Shown here in pieces: positions 6,083 to 14,028 of a DNA stretch of 27,276 nt; position 1 is the first letter of the stretch, and every line of letters starts with the position of its first letter. A program made the position numbers and the translations under genes. Location of the stretch: the NCBI GenBank assembly GCA_002482715.1, contig DLGN01000345.1, positions 2,732 through 30,007 on the forward strand. The letters run 5' to 3'. The stretch is from Oxalobacteraceae bacterium UBA7693. GTDB lineage: Bacteria > Pseudomonadota > Gammaproteobacteria > Burkholderiales > Burkholderiaceae_D. Below the pieces are notes generated by a model that saw nothing but the letters and a program-made list of their open reading frames with translations, searched no databases and was not told the origin of the DNA.

Positions 6083-7990
6083 TTACTTCGTCACAGCTTG
6101 AGGCAATGCCGGAACTCTGAGCTGTTGTATCGCACTGCGACGGCCATCGGGTAATACTGTTAATACCTTTACGGTAACTGGCTGCGTTGGGCTTGCCGAA
6201 AATTGCAATGCTTGGGTCGTCGGTGCCGTCTTTTCATCGGGCGTGCTACCGTCTAGGCTGACGTACATGCGACTATTGCGAACAGGGGCGCGCAGTTGAA
6301 TTCTTGCTTGCTCACCTTTCCACTGTATTTGATCTAAGCCCTGTGGGCGTGGAATGCGGTAGCGGATATTGTGCGAACTTAAACGTGGGTAGTGCGCTTC
6401 CAATCGTGTTTCAAAATCGGCGAACTGGCGCTGTTCTTGAGCACTCCAAGCGACTTCGCCCATTGCCAGCAATCGTGGAAAGACCATGTATTCGACTTTT
6501 TCTTGGGTCGGCAAATACTCAGTCCAGACGTTGGCTTGCACACCGCGGATTAAGCGTTGTTGCGATGGACTAAGCACACTGGGAACCGGATCATAAGAAT
6601 AGACTTTTTGAATCGGAATTTCACCACCGAGTTGCCAAAGTTCTTGCTCTTTCGGCCCTTGTCCCGCATCAAAATAGCACCACGCTGTCGGTGTCATGAT
6701 GACTTCGTGTCCTTCTTTCGCAGCGGCGATACCACCTGCCTCGCCGCGCCAAGACATGACCGTGGCATTTGGTGCCAAGCCTCCTTCTAAAATCTCATCC
6801 CAGCCTATCATGCGCTTGCCCTTGCTTTGGATGAATTGACCGACTCGGCGTATGAAATAGCTTTGCAACTCTTCTTCGTTTTTTAAGCCCTCACGTTTCA
6901 TGACCGCTTGCGCTAGTGGGCTCGCTTTCCAACGCGTTTTCGGTGCTTCGTCGCCGCCGATATGAATGTATTGGCCTGGAAATAAGTCTATTACTTCGCT
7001 GAGTACATTATTCAAAAATTCGAATGTGGTCTCACTTGGGCAAAGAATGTCATCAATGATGCCCCAAACGGTTCCCACTTCAAAGGGGCCAGGTGTACAA
7101 GCCAATTCGGGATAAGCTGCCAATGCCGCTAAAGAATGTCCTGGCAATTCAATTTCGGGCACCACGTCGATGTGCTTTGCTTGGGCATACGCAACCACAT
7201 CTTTGATTTGCTCTTGGGTATAAAAGCCACCATAAGGTTTACCATCACCGATATAGGGATCGAAGTTACGATCTTTGATGGTCTCTTTGCGATATCCACC
7301 GATCTGCGTTAACTTCGGATATTTTTTGATCTCAATACGCCAGCCTTGATCTTCGGTCAGATGCCAATGAAAGGTATTCATTTTATAGATCGCCATTTGA
7401 TCAAGTAAAGACTTGATAAAGTCGACGCTGTACATATGTCGGCCGACATCTAAATGTAAGCCGCGCCAAGCAAAACGCGGTTGATCTTGTATCGTTAGTG
7501 CGGGTAGGCTTAAGCTTGTTGTTGTGTTTTTTGTTGTTGTTTTTATTTTTTTTGCTGCAATCGGTAACATTTGCAGCAGACTTTGTATGGCGTAAAACTG
7601 ACCTGTGGCGCTGCCTTGGATCACGATGCGATCACGACGAATTGCTAGCTGATAGGCTTCTTTTTGGGCGGTTTCAGTGGATGCTGCTTGCTCAAGTGCA
7701 GAAAAGAGAATGACATTGTTCTGACGTGGGCTTGGGCTGCCTGACTTCACCAGCAATTGTCTTCCTTGCGTTTGCATGAGCGCTTGCTGCAAAATTGTTG
7801 CATTACGCAAGCTCACCGTATCTGCCGCATAAATCGTGGTGCGCGCGTTGAAAGTGAAGCTGCCTTTTTCTGCTTGTAGCGAATGTGGCAAAGGGATAAT
7901 GGAAACCTGCGGTGCTTGCGCTGCAGAGGCGGTTACAGCTGTTACAGCTACTACTGCAAGGCTTACCACGATCAAGATACGTTGCCACAT
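6083..7990 (-). CDS. GH20 beta-N-acetylhexosaminidase, secreted
   Basis: A 635-aa enzyme that removes terminal GlcNAc or GalNAc from chitin oligomers and glycans. Residues 1-24 form a Sec signal peptide (cut near ASA/AQ), so it acts in the periplasm or outside. Residues 28-145 are the GH20b N-terminal domain. Residues 172-530 are the catalytic barrel, beginning FAWRGLHLDVGRHMYSVDF, with the catalytic D347-E348 pair in HIGGDEAP and the late WCYFDAGQG segment. The last 85 residues fit the C-terminal beta domain seen in long bacterial chitobiases. An odd Lys/Thr-rich stretch (147-160) sits between the first two domains. ATG at 7990 has GGAG 8 nt upstream. It is the last gene of the GH3-MFS-GH1-GH20 run, 28 bp after GH1. 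Confidence 0.95.
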   Translation of the reverse strand: MWQRILIVVSLAVVAVTAVTASAAQAPQVSIIPLPHSLQAEKGSFTFNARTTIYAADTVSLRNATILQQALMQTQGRQLLVKSGSPSPRQNNVILFSALEQAASTETAQKEAYQLAIRRDRIVIQGSATGQFYAIQSLLQMLPIAAKKIKTTTKNTTTSLSLPALTIQDQPRFAWRGLHLDVGRHMYSVDFIKSLLDQMAIYKMNTFHWHLTEDQGWRIEIKKYPKLTQIGGYRKETIKDRNFDPYIGDGKPYGGFYTQEQIKDVVAYAQAKHIDVVPEIELPGHSLAALAAYPELACTPGPFEVGTVWGIIDDILCPSETTFEFLNNVLSEVIDLFPGQYIHIGGDEAPKTRWKASPLAQAVMKREGLKNEEELQSYFIRRVGQFIQSKGKRMIGWDEILEGGLAPNATVMSWRGEAGGIAAAKEGHEVIMTPTAWCYFDAGQGPKEQELWQLGGEIPIQKVYSYDPVPSVLSPSQQRLIRGVQANVWTEYLPTQEKVEYMVFPRLLAMGEVAWSAQEQRQFADFETRLEAHYPRLSSHNIRYRIPRPQGLDQIQWKGEQARIQLRAPVRNSRMYVSLDGSTPDEKTAPTTQALQFSASPTQPVTVKVLTVLPDGRRSAIQQLRVPALPQAVTK

Positions 7991-8018
7991 ACGATTTTCT
8001 CCAATCGGCTAGGTTTGA

Positions 8019-9404
8019 TTAAGTATGCTCACGGCTCGCTGATTTGTTGTTGATAGCCGATGTCCAGCTTTGAAATTGTTGTACAAAACTTTTTAACCAG
8101 ATCGCACTGTCTTTCCAGATTCGGCGCTGGCTGACGTAATCGACATAAATTAAACCGAAGCGGCGCAAGTAACCAGAATTCCACTCAAAATTATCCAGCA
8201 GGCTCCAGTAGAAAAAGCCTTGAATATCGACTCCGGCGGCGATCGCTTTGGCGACTTCTTGAAAGTGGCGTTGCATGTAGTCGATGCGTGGACTGTCGTG
8301 GATTTGATCGCCTTCTAATTGATCCGCAACCGCCATGCCGTTTTCTGTGATGTAAATCGGTGGCAATCCCAGATCTTTGTATTCCTGGTGTATGCCAATT
8401 AAAAGACGGCTCAATCCTTCTGGATAAATTTCCCAACCCATATCTGTCAAACCAAGTTTCGCTTCTGGCATACGAGGCGGCGTTTCGGTGCTGATGTAAG
8501 CGCGGAAGTAGTAATTGATACCTAAGAAATCAAGCGGTTGTTGAATCGCTTGCATATCTTCTGGGGCAACGATAAAACGACTGCGATCGATTTTGGCGAG
8601 CGCGAGCTCTGGATAGTGTCCTCGAAAAATCGGGTCCATAAACCACTGTACTGAGCGTGCGTATTCCCATGCAGCAGCGGCGCGGTCCTCCTCACTATCG
8701 GTCGCTGGATCGGCTGTCCACTGATTCAACACGATCCCTAACTTGGCACTTTTATTTTGCTTGCGCATTGCCTGTATCGCTAAACCATGCGACAACAAGA
8801 GATGATGTGATACTTGCAAAGCAGCGACGGGATCGACGACACCGGGAGCGAATTGGCCATTGCCATAACCCAAATTGGCGGTACACCATGGTTCATTATG
8901 GGTAGCAATACTGGCTAATTGGTCACCAAAACGTGCTGCCATTTCTTGCGCATAACGTGCGAAATGAACGGCAGTATCACGATTGAGCCATCCACCCTGC
9001 TCTTGCAAAGCTTGTGGCAAATCCCAGTGATACAAAGTCATATGCGCGCGAATATTCTTTTGCGCTAATGCATCAATCAATCTGGCATAGAAGTCCATGC
9101 CCTCTTCATTCCACGCACCGTGCCCATCGGGTTGAACGCGTGACCATGATACAGAAAAGCGATACGCATCAAGTCCCAAATTGGAGATGTGCTCGACGTC
9201 TTCGGCATAGCGATGATAATGATCGCAGGCGACATCGCCATTACTCTGATCGAGAATTTTTCCGGGTGTATGGCTAAAAATATCCCAAATCGATGGTGCT
9301 CTGCCACCTTCATTGGCTGCCCCTTCGATCTGATAAGCGCTAGTCGCTACACCCCACACAAATCCCGCCGGGAATTGGCGAGCTAAAGCATCTTGTTCTG
9401 GCAT
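8019..9404 (-). CDS. GH1 beta-glucosidase (first copy), cytoplasmic
   Basis: A 461-aa retaining beta-glucosidase that splits short beta-glucosides such as laminaribiose or cellobiose. The N-terminus has the family motif FVWGVATSAYQIEGA (residues 15-29). The acid/base E171 lies in THNEPW and the nucleophile E354 in YITENG. The aglycone/glycone residues of LYHWDLPQ (125-131) and the late FYWSLLDNFEWNSGY motif are all present. There is no signal peptide, so it acts on imported oligosaccharides. ATG at 9404 has an AGGA ribosome binding site. It is 23 bp downstream of the MFS gene and 28 bp upstream of GH20, so very probably co-transcribed. A diverged second GH1 lies at 14029-15432. Confidence 0.96.
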   Translation of the reverse strand: MPEQDALARQFPAGFVWGVATSAYQIEGAANEGGRAPSIWDIFSHTPGKILDQSNGDVACDHYHRYAEDVEHISNLGLDAYRFSVSWSRVQPDGHGAWNEEGMDFYARLIDALAQKNIRAHMTLYHWDLPQALQEQGGWLNRDTAVHFARYAQEMAARFGDQLASIATHNEPWCTANLGYGNGQFAPGVVDPVAALQVSHHLLLSHGLAIQAMRKQNKSAKLGIVLNQWTADPATDSEEDRAAAAWEYARSVQWFMDPIFRGHYPELALAKIDRSRFIVAPEDMQAIQQPLDFLGINYYFRAYISTETPPRMPEAKLGLTDMGWEIYPEGLSRLLIGIHQEYKDLGLPPIYITENGMAVADQLEGDQIHDSPRIDYMQRHFQEVAKAIAAGVDIQGFFYWSLLDNFEWNSGYLRRFGLIYVDYVSQRRIWKDSAIWLKSFVQQFQSWTSAINNKSASREHT

Positions 9405-9427
9405 GATGAGATCCTCGCGTTCAATAT

Positions 9428-10753
9428 TTAGTAAGCAGACTTGTCATACATACCGGCATATTTCAAGCCGAAGAAGAGAATGAAGATATAGCAGGCCGCA
9501 GGTACAAAGAAGGACCATTGCAAACCAATCTGATCTGCGAAATAGCCTTGAATAAACGGCACAATTGCGCCACCCACAATCGCCATACACAGCACGCCTG
9601 AACCTTGTCCGGTGTGTCGTCCTAAATCTTTTAAGGCCATACTAAAAATCGTGGGGAACATAATCGAGTTACACAAACCCACCGCAATCAAGGCCCACAT
9701 CGCCACACCGCCAGCACCAAAGATCGCCAACAGAATCAAGGCAATCGAACAGGCGGCATTAAAAGCGAGTGCCTTGCCTGGACTCACTTTGCGCATCACA
9801 ACGAAGCCAATAAAGCGGCCAATCATCGCACCGCCCCAATAGTAACTAACGTAATGCGCTGCATCCGCCGCACTTAGATTCGCAATCTTCGCTTCGCCTA
9901 AGAAGTTAATCAGAAAACTACCGATACTGACTTCACCACCAACGTACAAGAAAATACCAATCGCACCCAATACCAAATGACGATGTGCGAACACCGATTT
10001 ATGTGCATCTGCGGCAGTGCTGGTGTTTAATTGCGCTTCATCCTGATGCACAATTTTTGGCAAGCGCGCTAAGGCAAATAGAACCGCCAATACGAGTAAG
10101 GCGCCAGCCAATGCAAGGTAAGGCCCTTGCACTGCCGCAGCTTCTTTCGCACGATGCGCCAGTTTTTCGACTTCAGGCAGCGCATCAAACTGCGCTGCGG
10201 TGAGTACCGTACCGGATAAGATCAGTAGTCCACCCAATGCTGGTGCGATGGTGGTCCCAAGCGAGTTGAATGCTTGTGTCAAAGTTAAACGACTCGATGC
10301 GGTCTTCGCGTCGCCTAAAACCGTGACAAATGGATTTGCCGCCACTTGTAAGATCGTGATGCCAGATGCGAGCACAAAAAACGCCAATAAGAACACACCA
10401 TAGCCACTGGTTGCTGCTGGATAAAACAAAGCGCATCCAGCGGCAGCGATCACCAAACCCGTGACCGCACCACTCTGATAACCAATTCGTTTAATCAATA
10501 CGCCTGCTGGCCACGAAACAATAAAGTAGGCACCAAAAAAACAGAACTGCACCAACATCGCCTGTACATAGCTAAGGGTATAGACCGCCTTCAAATGTGG
10601 GATCAAGACATCGTTCAATGAAGTCAGCAAACCCCACATAAAGAACAACAAGGTCACAATCACCAATGCACTTTGATGCTGATTTCCTGTGTTACTAGCG
10701 AGGTGGCTTGCACTTTGGCTTGCCATTGAATTACTTCCTGGTTGACTGGCCAT
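9428..10753 (-). CDS. FHS-family sugar:H+ symporter (MFS; glucose/galactose or fucose type)
   Basis: A 441-aa inner-membrane transporter with about 12 transmembrane segments, starting after a 25-residue Ser/Gln/Asn-rich polar head. The first segment, VTLLFFMWGLLTSLNDVLIP (33-52), is the hallmark of the FHS branch (FucP/GluP; F-x-x-W-G-x-x-x-x-x-N-D). Also typical are LVQFCFFGAYFIVSWPAGVL, GSGITILQVAANPFV-like TM4 and the second-half MIGRFIGF. It imports glucose, galactose, fucose or a related hexose using the proton gradient; the exact sugar is not evident. Placed between GH3 and GH1, it most likely takes up monosaccharide released in the periplasm by GH3. ATG 10753 is preceded by GGGAG. Confidence 0.92.
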   Translation of the reverse strand: MASQPGSNSMASQSASHLASNTGNQHQSALVIVTLLFFMWGLLTSLNDVLIPHLKAVYTLSYVQAMLVQFCFFGAYFIVSWPAGVLIKRIGYQSGAVTGLVIAAAGCALFYPAATSGYGVFLLAFFVLASGITILQVAANPFVTVLGDAKTASSRLTLTQAFNSLGTTIAPALGGLLILSGTVLTAAQFDALPEVEKLAHRAKEAAAVQGPYLALAGALLVLAVLFALARLPKIVHQDEAQLNTSTAADAHKSVFAHRHLVLGAIGIFLYVGGEVSIGSFLINFLGEAKIANLSAADAAHYVSYYWGGAMIGRFIGFVVMRKVSPGKALAFNAACSIALILLAIFGAGGVAMWALIAVGLCNSIMFPTIFSMALKDLGRHTGQGSGVLCMAIVGGAIVPFIQGYFADQIGLQWSFFVPAACYIFILFFGLKYAGMYDKSAY

Positions 10754-10803
10754 AGAATGTCTCCCTTTTCTATCGACTTTGCGATGTTATTTTTAGTGGT
10801 GTC

Positions 10804-10845
10804 GTTGCGAATGTTGCTAATGTTGCGAATGTTGCTAATGTTGCT
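10804..10845 (-). repeat. 9-bp tandem repeat between GH3 and the MFS gene
   Basis: Four units of GTTGCGAAT/GTTGCTAAT alternate strictly (10804-10839), followed by a partial fifth (GTTGCT). On the transcribed strand this reads as repeated ATTAGCAAC/ATTCGCAAC. It lies in the 109-bp gap between the GH3 stop and the MFS start. It could set spacing, form weak mRNA structure or bind a protein; copy number may vary between strains. Confidence 0.85.
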
Positions 10846-10862
10846 TCCGGTTAGTGCTTGAT

Positions 10863-13460
10863 CTACTTGCTGGTCAGCTTGTCGCATGCAAGTGCATCGG
10901 CATCTTTCGCCGCGCCACCAACAATTTGGATGTCTGCAAAGTCGGCAGTAAAGTTACCCTCTGTGCTGACACTAAACGGTGTTTTGACTTTACGCATATC
11001 GACACCAAGCGCAGCGAAACACGCAAGTGGGATCTTCACGGTCTTGATGCCAGCGCCGAGATAGCTTTGGAAACTCTTGCTCAGATCAAGGCTAGCGACA
11101 CAGTTCTCACCGCATTCCATCCACATGCTGACTTTGCTACTTGGAGCCTGATGAATTTGCGCTTTAAACTGCAATGCCCCGTCAGTCACGAGATTGGCTG
11201 GAATTGGGGTTGCAAATGCCGCAGAGGCTTCGTAACGACCTTTACCTCGCCAGCTGACTTGTTTGCCAACGACATTTGCCAAAGTCGCAGGCTTCACGCT
11301 GACCGTGTCGCTGCCATGAACTAGGGCTAAGTCCTGTCCCAAGGTGACCTTGCGGGTCCCTGTAGTGACAACCAATGGATACGTGGTCAAATCAGAAGGG
11401 CCAGAAACCAACAAGGAATTTCCGCTCGTACATTGGTTTGTATGGTCTTCTGTCAAAGTACCGATCGTAGTTGTTTTGCCATACTGCAGACCGTAACCAT
11501 ATTTAAAGAGTACTTGCTTACCGCCATTTGCAACAGCGTCATTCAAGCAGGCTTGCGCTGGCCAAGAAAACGATAAGCGCCCTTTTATGGGATGATTAAT
11601 TTTGCCTTGTGCGTTTTTAAACAGAACATCAGCGACACCTTTGCCCTCAGACCCGGGTAACCATGCAGCGACAAAACTATCTGACAAATTCATCAGATCA
11701 TTGGCATACACTGCGCGACCGCTGACAAGTACCGTGACGACTGGTTTACCTTTGCTAGAAACCTTTTTCAGTACCGCCAAATCTTCTGGGAATAAGTGGC
11801 TATGGCCTAGTGGACGACTGGCAGCCACATCGCCAAAACCTTCTGCATAAGGAGTCTCACCGAGTACGGCTAACACCACATCAAACTGCGCTACGTCAAC
11901 ATCATCAGCATTGGCACTGTAATGGACATTCACCGCGCCAGCAGCTTCTTTGATACCGGCCAAGATGGTGTCACCTGGCGTGTAATCGCTTTCCTTATTC
12001 TCGGTTCCCTGCCAAGTGATAGACCAACCACCTGATTGATTAATCATGCTGTCAGCACTTTTGCCGACCACGAGAATTTTCTTACCACGTGCCAAAGGCA
12101 AGGTTTGCTGGTTGTTTTTTAACAGCACCAAAGACTCGCGCACTGCTTGACGCGCTAGATCGCGTGCTTGCAAGGCTTCTTGCTTGCCTGCATATTTGTT
12201 ATCAGAAGGCTTTTTGCCAAACAAACCAGCGCGCATTTTTACTCGGATAATCCGCGTTACGGCATCATCAATACGCGCCATTGGAATTTCGCCTGCTTCT
12301 ACTTGTTTGATGGTGTTGGCGATGAAATTCTTCCAATTATCTGGCACCATCACCATATCAATACCCGCATTGATCGCTTGCGCACAGCTATCATTGCTGC
12401 AACCCGGCACTTCCGCAATACCATCCCAATCGGATACGACAAAGCCATCAAATCCCATCTTGTCTTTGAGGGCATCCGTCAGCATCGCTTTGCTGCCGTG
12501 CATTTTTCCGTAATTCACACCAGCAGCGACGTCATTCCAGCTATTGTAAGAAGCCATCACCGTTTGCGCACCAGCAGCAAAGGCACCGTAGTAGCCTTGT
12601 GCTTGCACGTTAATCATTTCATGCAAAGTAGATTTGGTAACACCGCGATCGACACCTTTATCGGTGCCACCATCGCCAATGAAATGCTTGGCTGTAGCGA
12701 CGACGTTTTGATCGTCTTTAAACTTCCCTTGTAAACCTTTTACGTATAAAGCACCGTATTCTTTGACCAATTTGCCGTCTTCAGCAAAGCTCTCATAAGC
12801 ACGTCCCCAGCGCGCATCGCGGCCGACCGCCAAGGTCGGTGCGAACACCCATGCGATGCCAGTTGCCCGCACAGATTTGGCGACATGTTCCGCCATTTGT
12901 GAAATGATTTTTGGATTACGTGCCGCGCCTAAGCCGATGTTATGCGGAAACAGCGTTGCGCCAACCACGTTGCTATTGCCATGAATCGCGTCAATTCCCC
13001 AAATGACTGGCACTTTGTCGACCATATCGGTACTCATTGACGCAGCATGGTACTGATCTGCCAAGCTAACCCAATCAGCCGCAGTGGCATACTTATTCAT
13101 TTTTGGCCAACTGCCGCCGCCATTGAGCACAGAACCCAAATAGTATTTACGTACATCATCTGGTGTAATGAATTTGATTTCTGGCTGCGTCATTTGCCCA
13201 ACTTTTTGCGCGAGCGTCATCTGCGCGACCATCTTCTTGATCTTCGCTTCCATGGCTGGATCTTTAGCAATGGCGCTTTGAATACGTGGCCAGTCTTTCA
13301 GACCAGTTTGTGTCGCCGAATTTTTGACTGGCGTGTTTTTTTCTGGGGCGCTCTGCATCCATGCATTTGCAGTACAGCTAAATGCCAAGGTCAGGCTAAG
13401 TGGCATTAATTTTAGTAAAGTGTGTTTAGTTTTGTTGGATTTCACGGTCGTCTCTCTCAT
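10863..13460 (-). CDS. GH3 beta-glucosidase / exo-beta-glucanase with ExoP-like C-terminal domain
   Basis: An 865-aa periplasmic or exported exo-acting enzyme releasing glucose from beta-1,3-, beta-1,4- or mixed glucan oligomers. It has a signal peptide (basic start, then LMPLSLTLAFSCTANA). The GH3 N-domain spans about 60-420, with KHFIGDGG (258-265) and nucleophile D344 in GFVVSDWDGI. The GH3 C-domain spans about 445-680, with the acid/base E540 in PYAEGFGD, as in plant and bacterial exoglucanases. The last 170 residues form a beta-rich module like the C-terminal domain of marine ExoP-type exo-1,3/1,4-beta-glucanases. The ATG at 13460 has a poor ribosome binding site; GTG at 13445 (residue 6), preceded by GAGAGAGA, may be the true start. 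First gene of a four-gene operon (GH3-MFS-GH1-GH20) with a 109-bp repeat-bearing gap before MFS. Confidence 0.95.
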   Translation of the reverse strand: MRETTVKSNKTKHTLLKLMPLSLTLAFSCTANAWMQSAPEKNTPVKNSATQTGLKDWPRIQSAIAKDPAMEAKIKKMVAQMTLAQKVGQMTQPEIKFITPDDVRKYYLGSVLNGGGSWPKMNKYATAADWVSLADQYHAASMSTDMVDKVPVIWGIDAIHGNSNVVGATLFPHNIGLGAARNPKIISQMAEHVAKSVRATGIAWVFAPTLAVGRDARWGRAYESFAEDGKLVKEYGALYVKGLQGKFKDDQNVVATAKHFIGDGGTDKGVDRGVTKSTLHEMINVQAQGYYGAFAAGAQTVMASYNSWNDVAAGVNYGKMHGSKAMLTDALKDKMGFDGFVVSDWDGIAEVPGCSNDSCAQAINAGIDMVMVPDNWKNFIANTIKQVEAGEIPMARIDDAVTRIIRVKMRAGLFGKKPSDNKYAGKQEALQARDLARQAVRESLVLLKNNQQTLPLARGKKILVVGKSADSMINQSGGWSITWQGTENKESDYTPGDTILAGIKEAAGAVNVHYSANADDVDVAQFDVVLAVLGETPYAEGFGDVAASRPLGHSHLFPEDLAVLKKVSSKGKPVVTVLVSGRAVYANDLMNLSDSFVAAWLPGSEGKGVADVLFKNAQGKINHPIKGRLSFSWPAQACLNDAVANGGKQVLFKYGYGLQYGKTTTIGTLTEDHTNQCTSGNSLLVSGPSDLTTYPLVVTTGTRKVTLGQDLALVHGSDTVSVKPATLANVVGKQVSWRGKGRYEASAAFATPIPANLVTDGALQFKAQIHQAPSSKVSMWMECGENCVASLDLSKSFQSYLGAGIKTVKIPLACFAALGVDMRKVKTPFSVSTEGNFTADFADIQIVGGAAKDADALACDKLTSK

Positions 13461-13799
13461 TTATGTAGACTGATTTTCCGCGCCTGTCGGTTGACTATGT
13501 GCAGGCATAAGAAATTCTTAGATCAGCCTTGTTCCTGATATTACTTCGGTCGATTACCACTGCTGCTTACGCGATTTTTATTGACAACTAACTTGCTCTC
13601 TACAAACCAATTTATCAGTGGATAAAGCATGGTCTTACTGTGAATTGGTAATTCATCAGTTTGCAGATTTTTGTAGGCGAATCTTTTGTGTTTCCTATGC
13701 GGCTGCAGCCCACATTGCGTCCACAAATTTTTGATACTAATTCGTCGATGCCCCCACTTATTTGTATCGTATTGTGTGAATTGGGAAGCTTTCCGTTTT

Positions 13800-13829
13800 A
13801 TTCTAAATCAATTTTGGAAACGTTACCAA
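13800..13829 (-). promoter_or_regulatory. Putative GH3-operon promoter overlapping the operator
   Basis: On the minus strand TAGAAT (plus 13800-13805) is a good -10 box. TTGGTA (plus 13824-13829) is a fair -35 with an 18-nt spacer. The -35 lies inside the operator, so repressor binding would exclude RNA polymerase. The spacing supports it, but no transcript data exist. Confidence 0.45.
13815..13828. promoter_or_regulatory. LacI-family operator, GH3 operon
   Basis: TGGAAACGTTACCA is a near-palindrome with a central CG, the hallmark of LacI-family operators. The same 14 bases occur at 24276-24289 ahead of the ABC transporter operon, and two sister sites (TGGAAACGATTCCA type) lie before GH5 and GH16. 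The LacI-family gene at 17045-18073 is the obvious candidate regulator. Confidence 0.8.
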
Positions 13830-14028
13830 TTATTTTTTCAAAACGTGTTTTTTAGGTTAAAAGGGCATCAGAATGGACGTCAAATCTGGCTTCAGACGGT
13901 CAGAATGCAGGGCGAACAACAATACAAAAAACGTACCGTCATTCGCCCCCACTCTTGCTTACTTCTCCCCCCCGGGACAAGTAGTGCATAAAACCATCAT
14001 TACCATGCGATCCTTTTTTGAAGGAGAT

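Larger units (their letters stand above)
13461..14028. other. 568-bp intergenic region with GH3 operon leader
   Basis: This lies between the 3' end of GH1 (second copy) and the 5' end of GH3. It holds a LacI-type operator at 13815-13828 and a -10 candidate TAGAAT (minus strand, plus 13800-13805), implying a leader of about 330 nt for the GH3 operon. Short open frames here have no family look. No clear rho-independent terminator was seen for the upstream GH5-GH1 unit; the 5-bp stem at 14011-14025 lacks a T-run. Base composition is AT-rich in 13560-13860. Confidence 0.6.

Noticed and set aside
10854..11324. 156-aa plus-strand open frame inside GH3
   Set aside because: Antisense to a clear GH3 C-terminal domain; composition is that of a shadow frame.
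12168..12734. 188-aa plus-strand open frame inside GH3
   Set aside because: Long, but antisense to the conserved GH3 catalytic core; rich in His, Arg and Ile as expected for the reverse frame.
13541..13726. 61-aa minus-strand frame in the GH3 leader
   Set aside because: No ribosome binding site, no recognisable family, and AT-rich DNA favours chance frames.
14011..14025. Possible terminator after the second GH1
   Set aside because: The stem TCCTT/AAGGA is only 5 bp and no T-run follows in the right direction.
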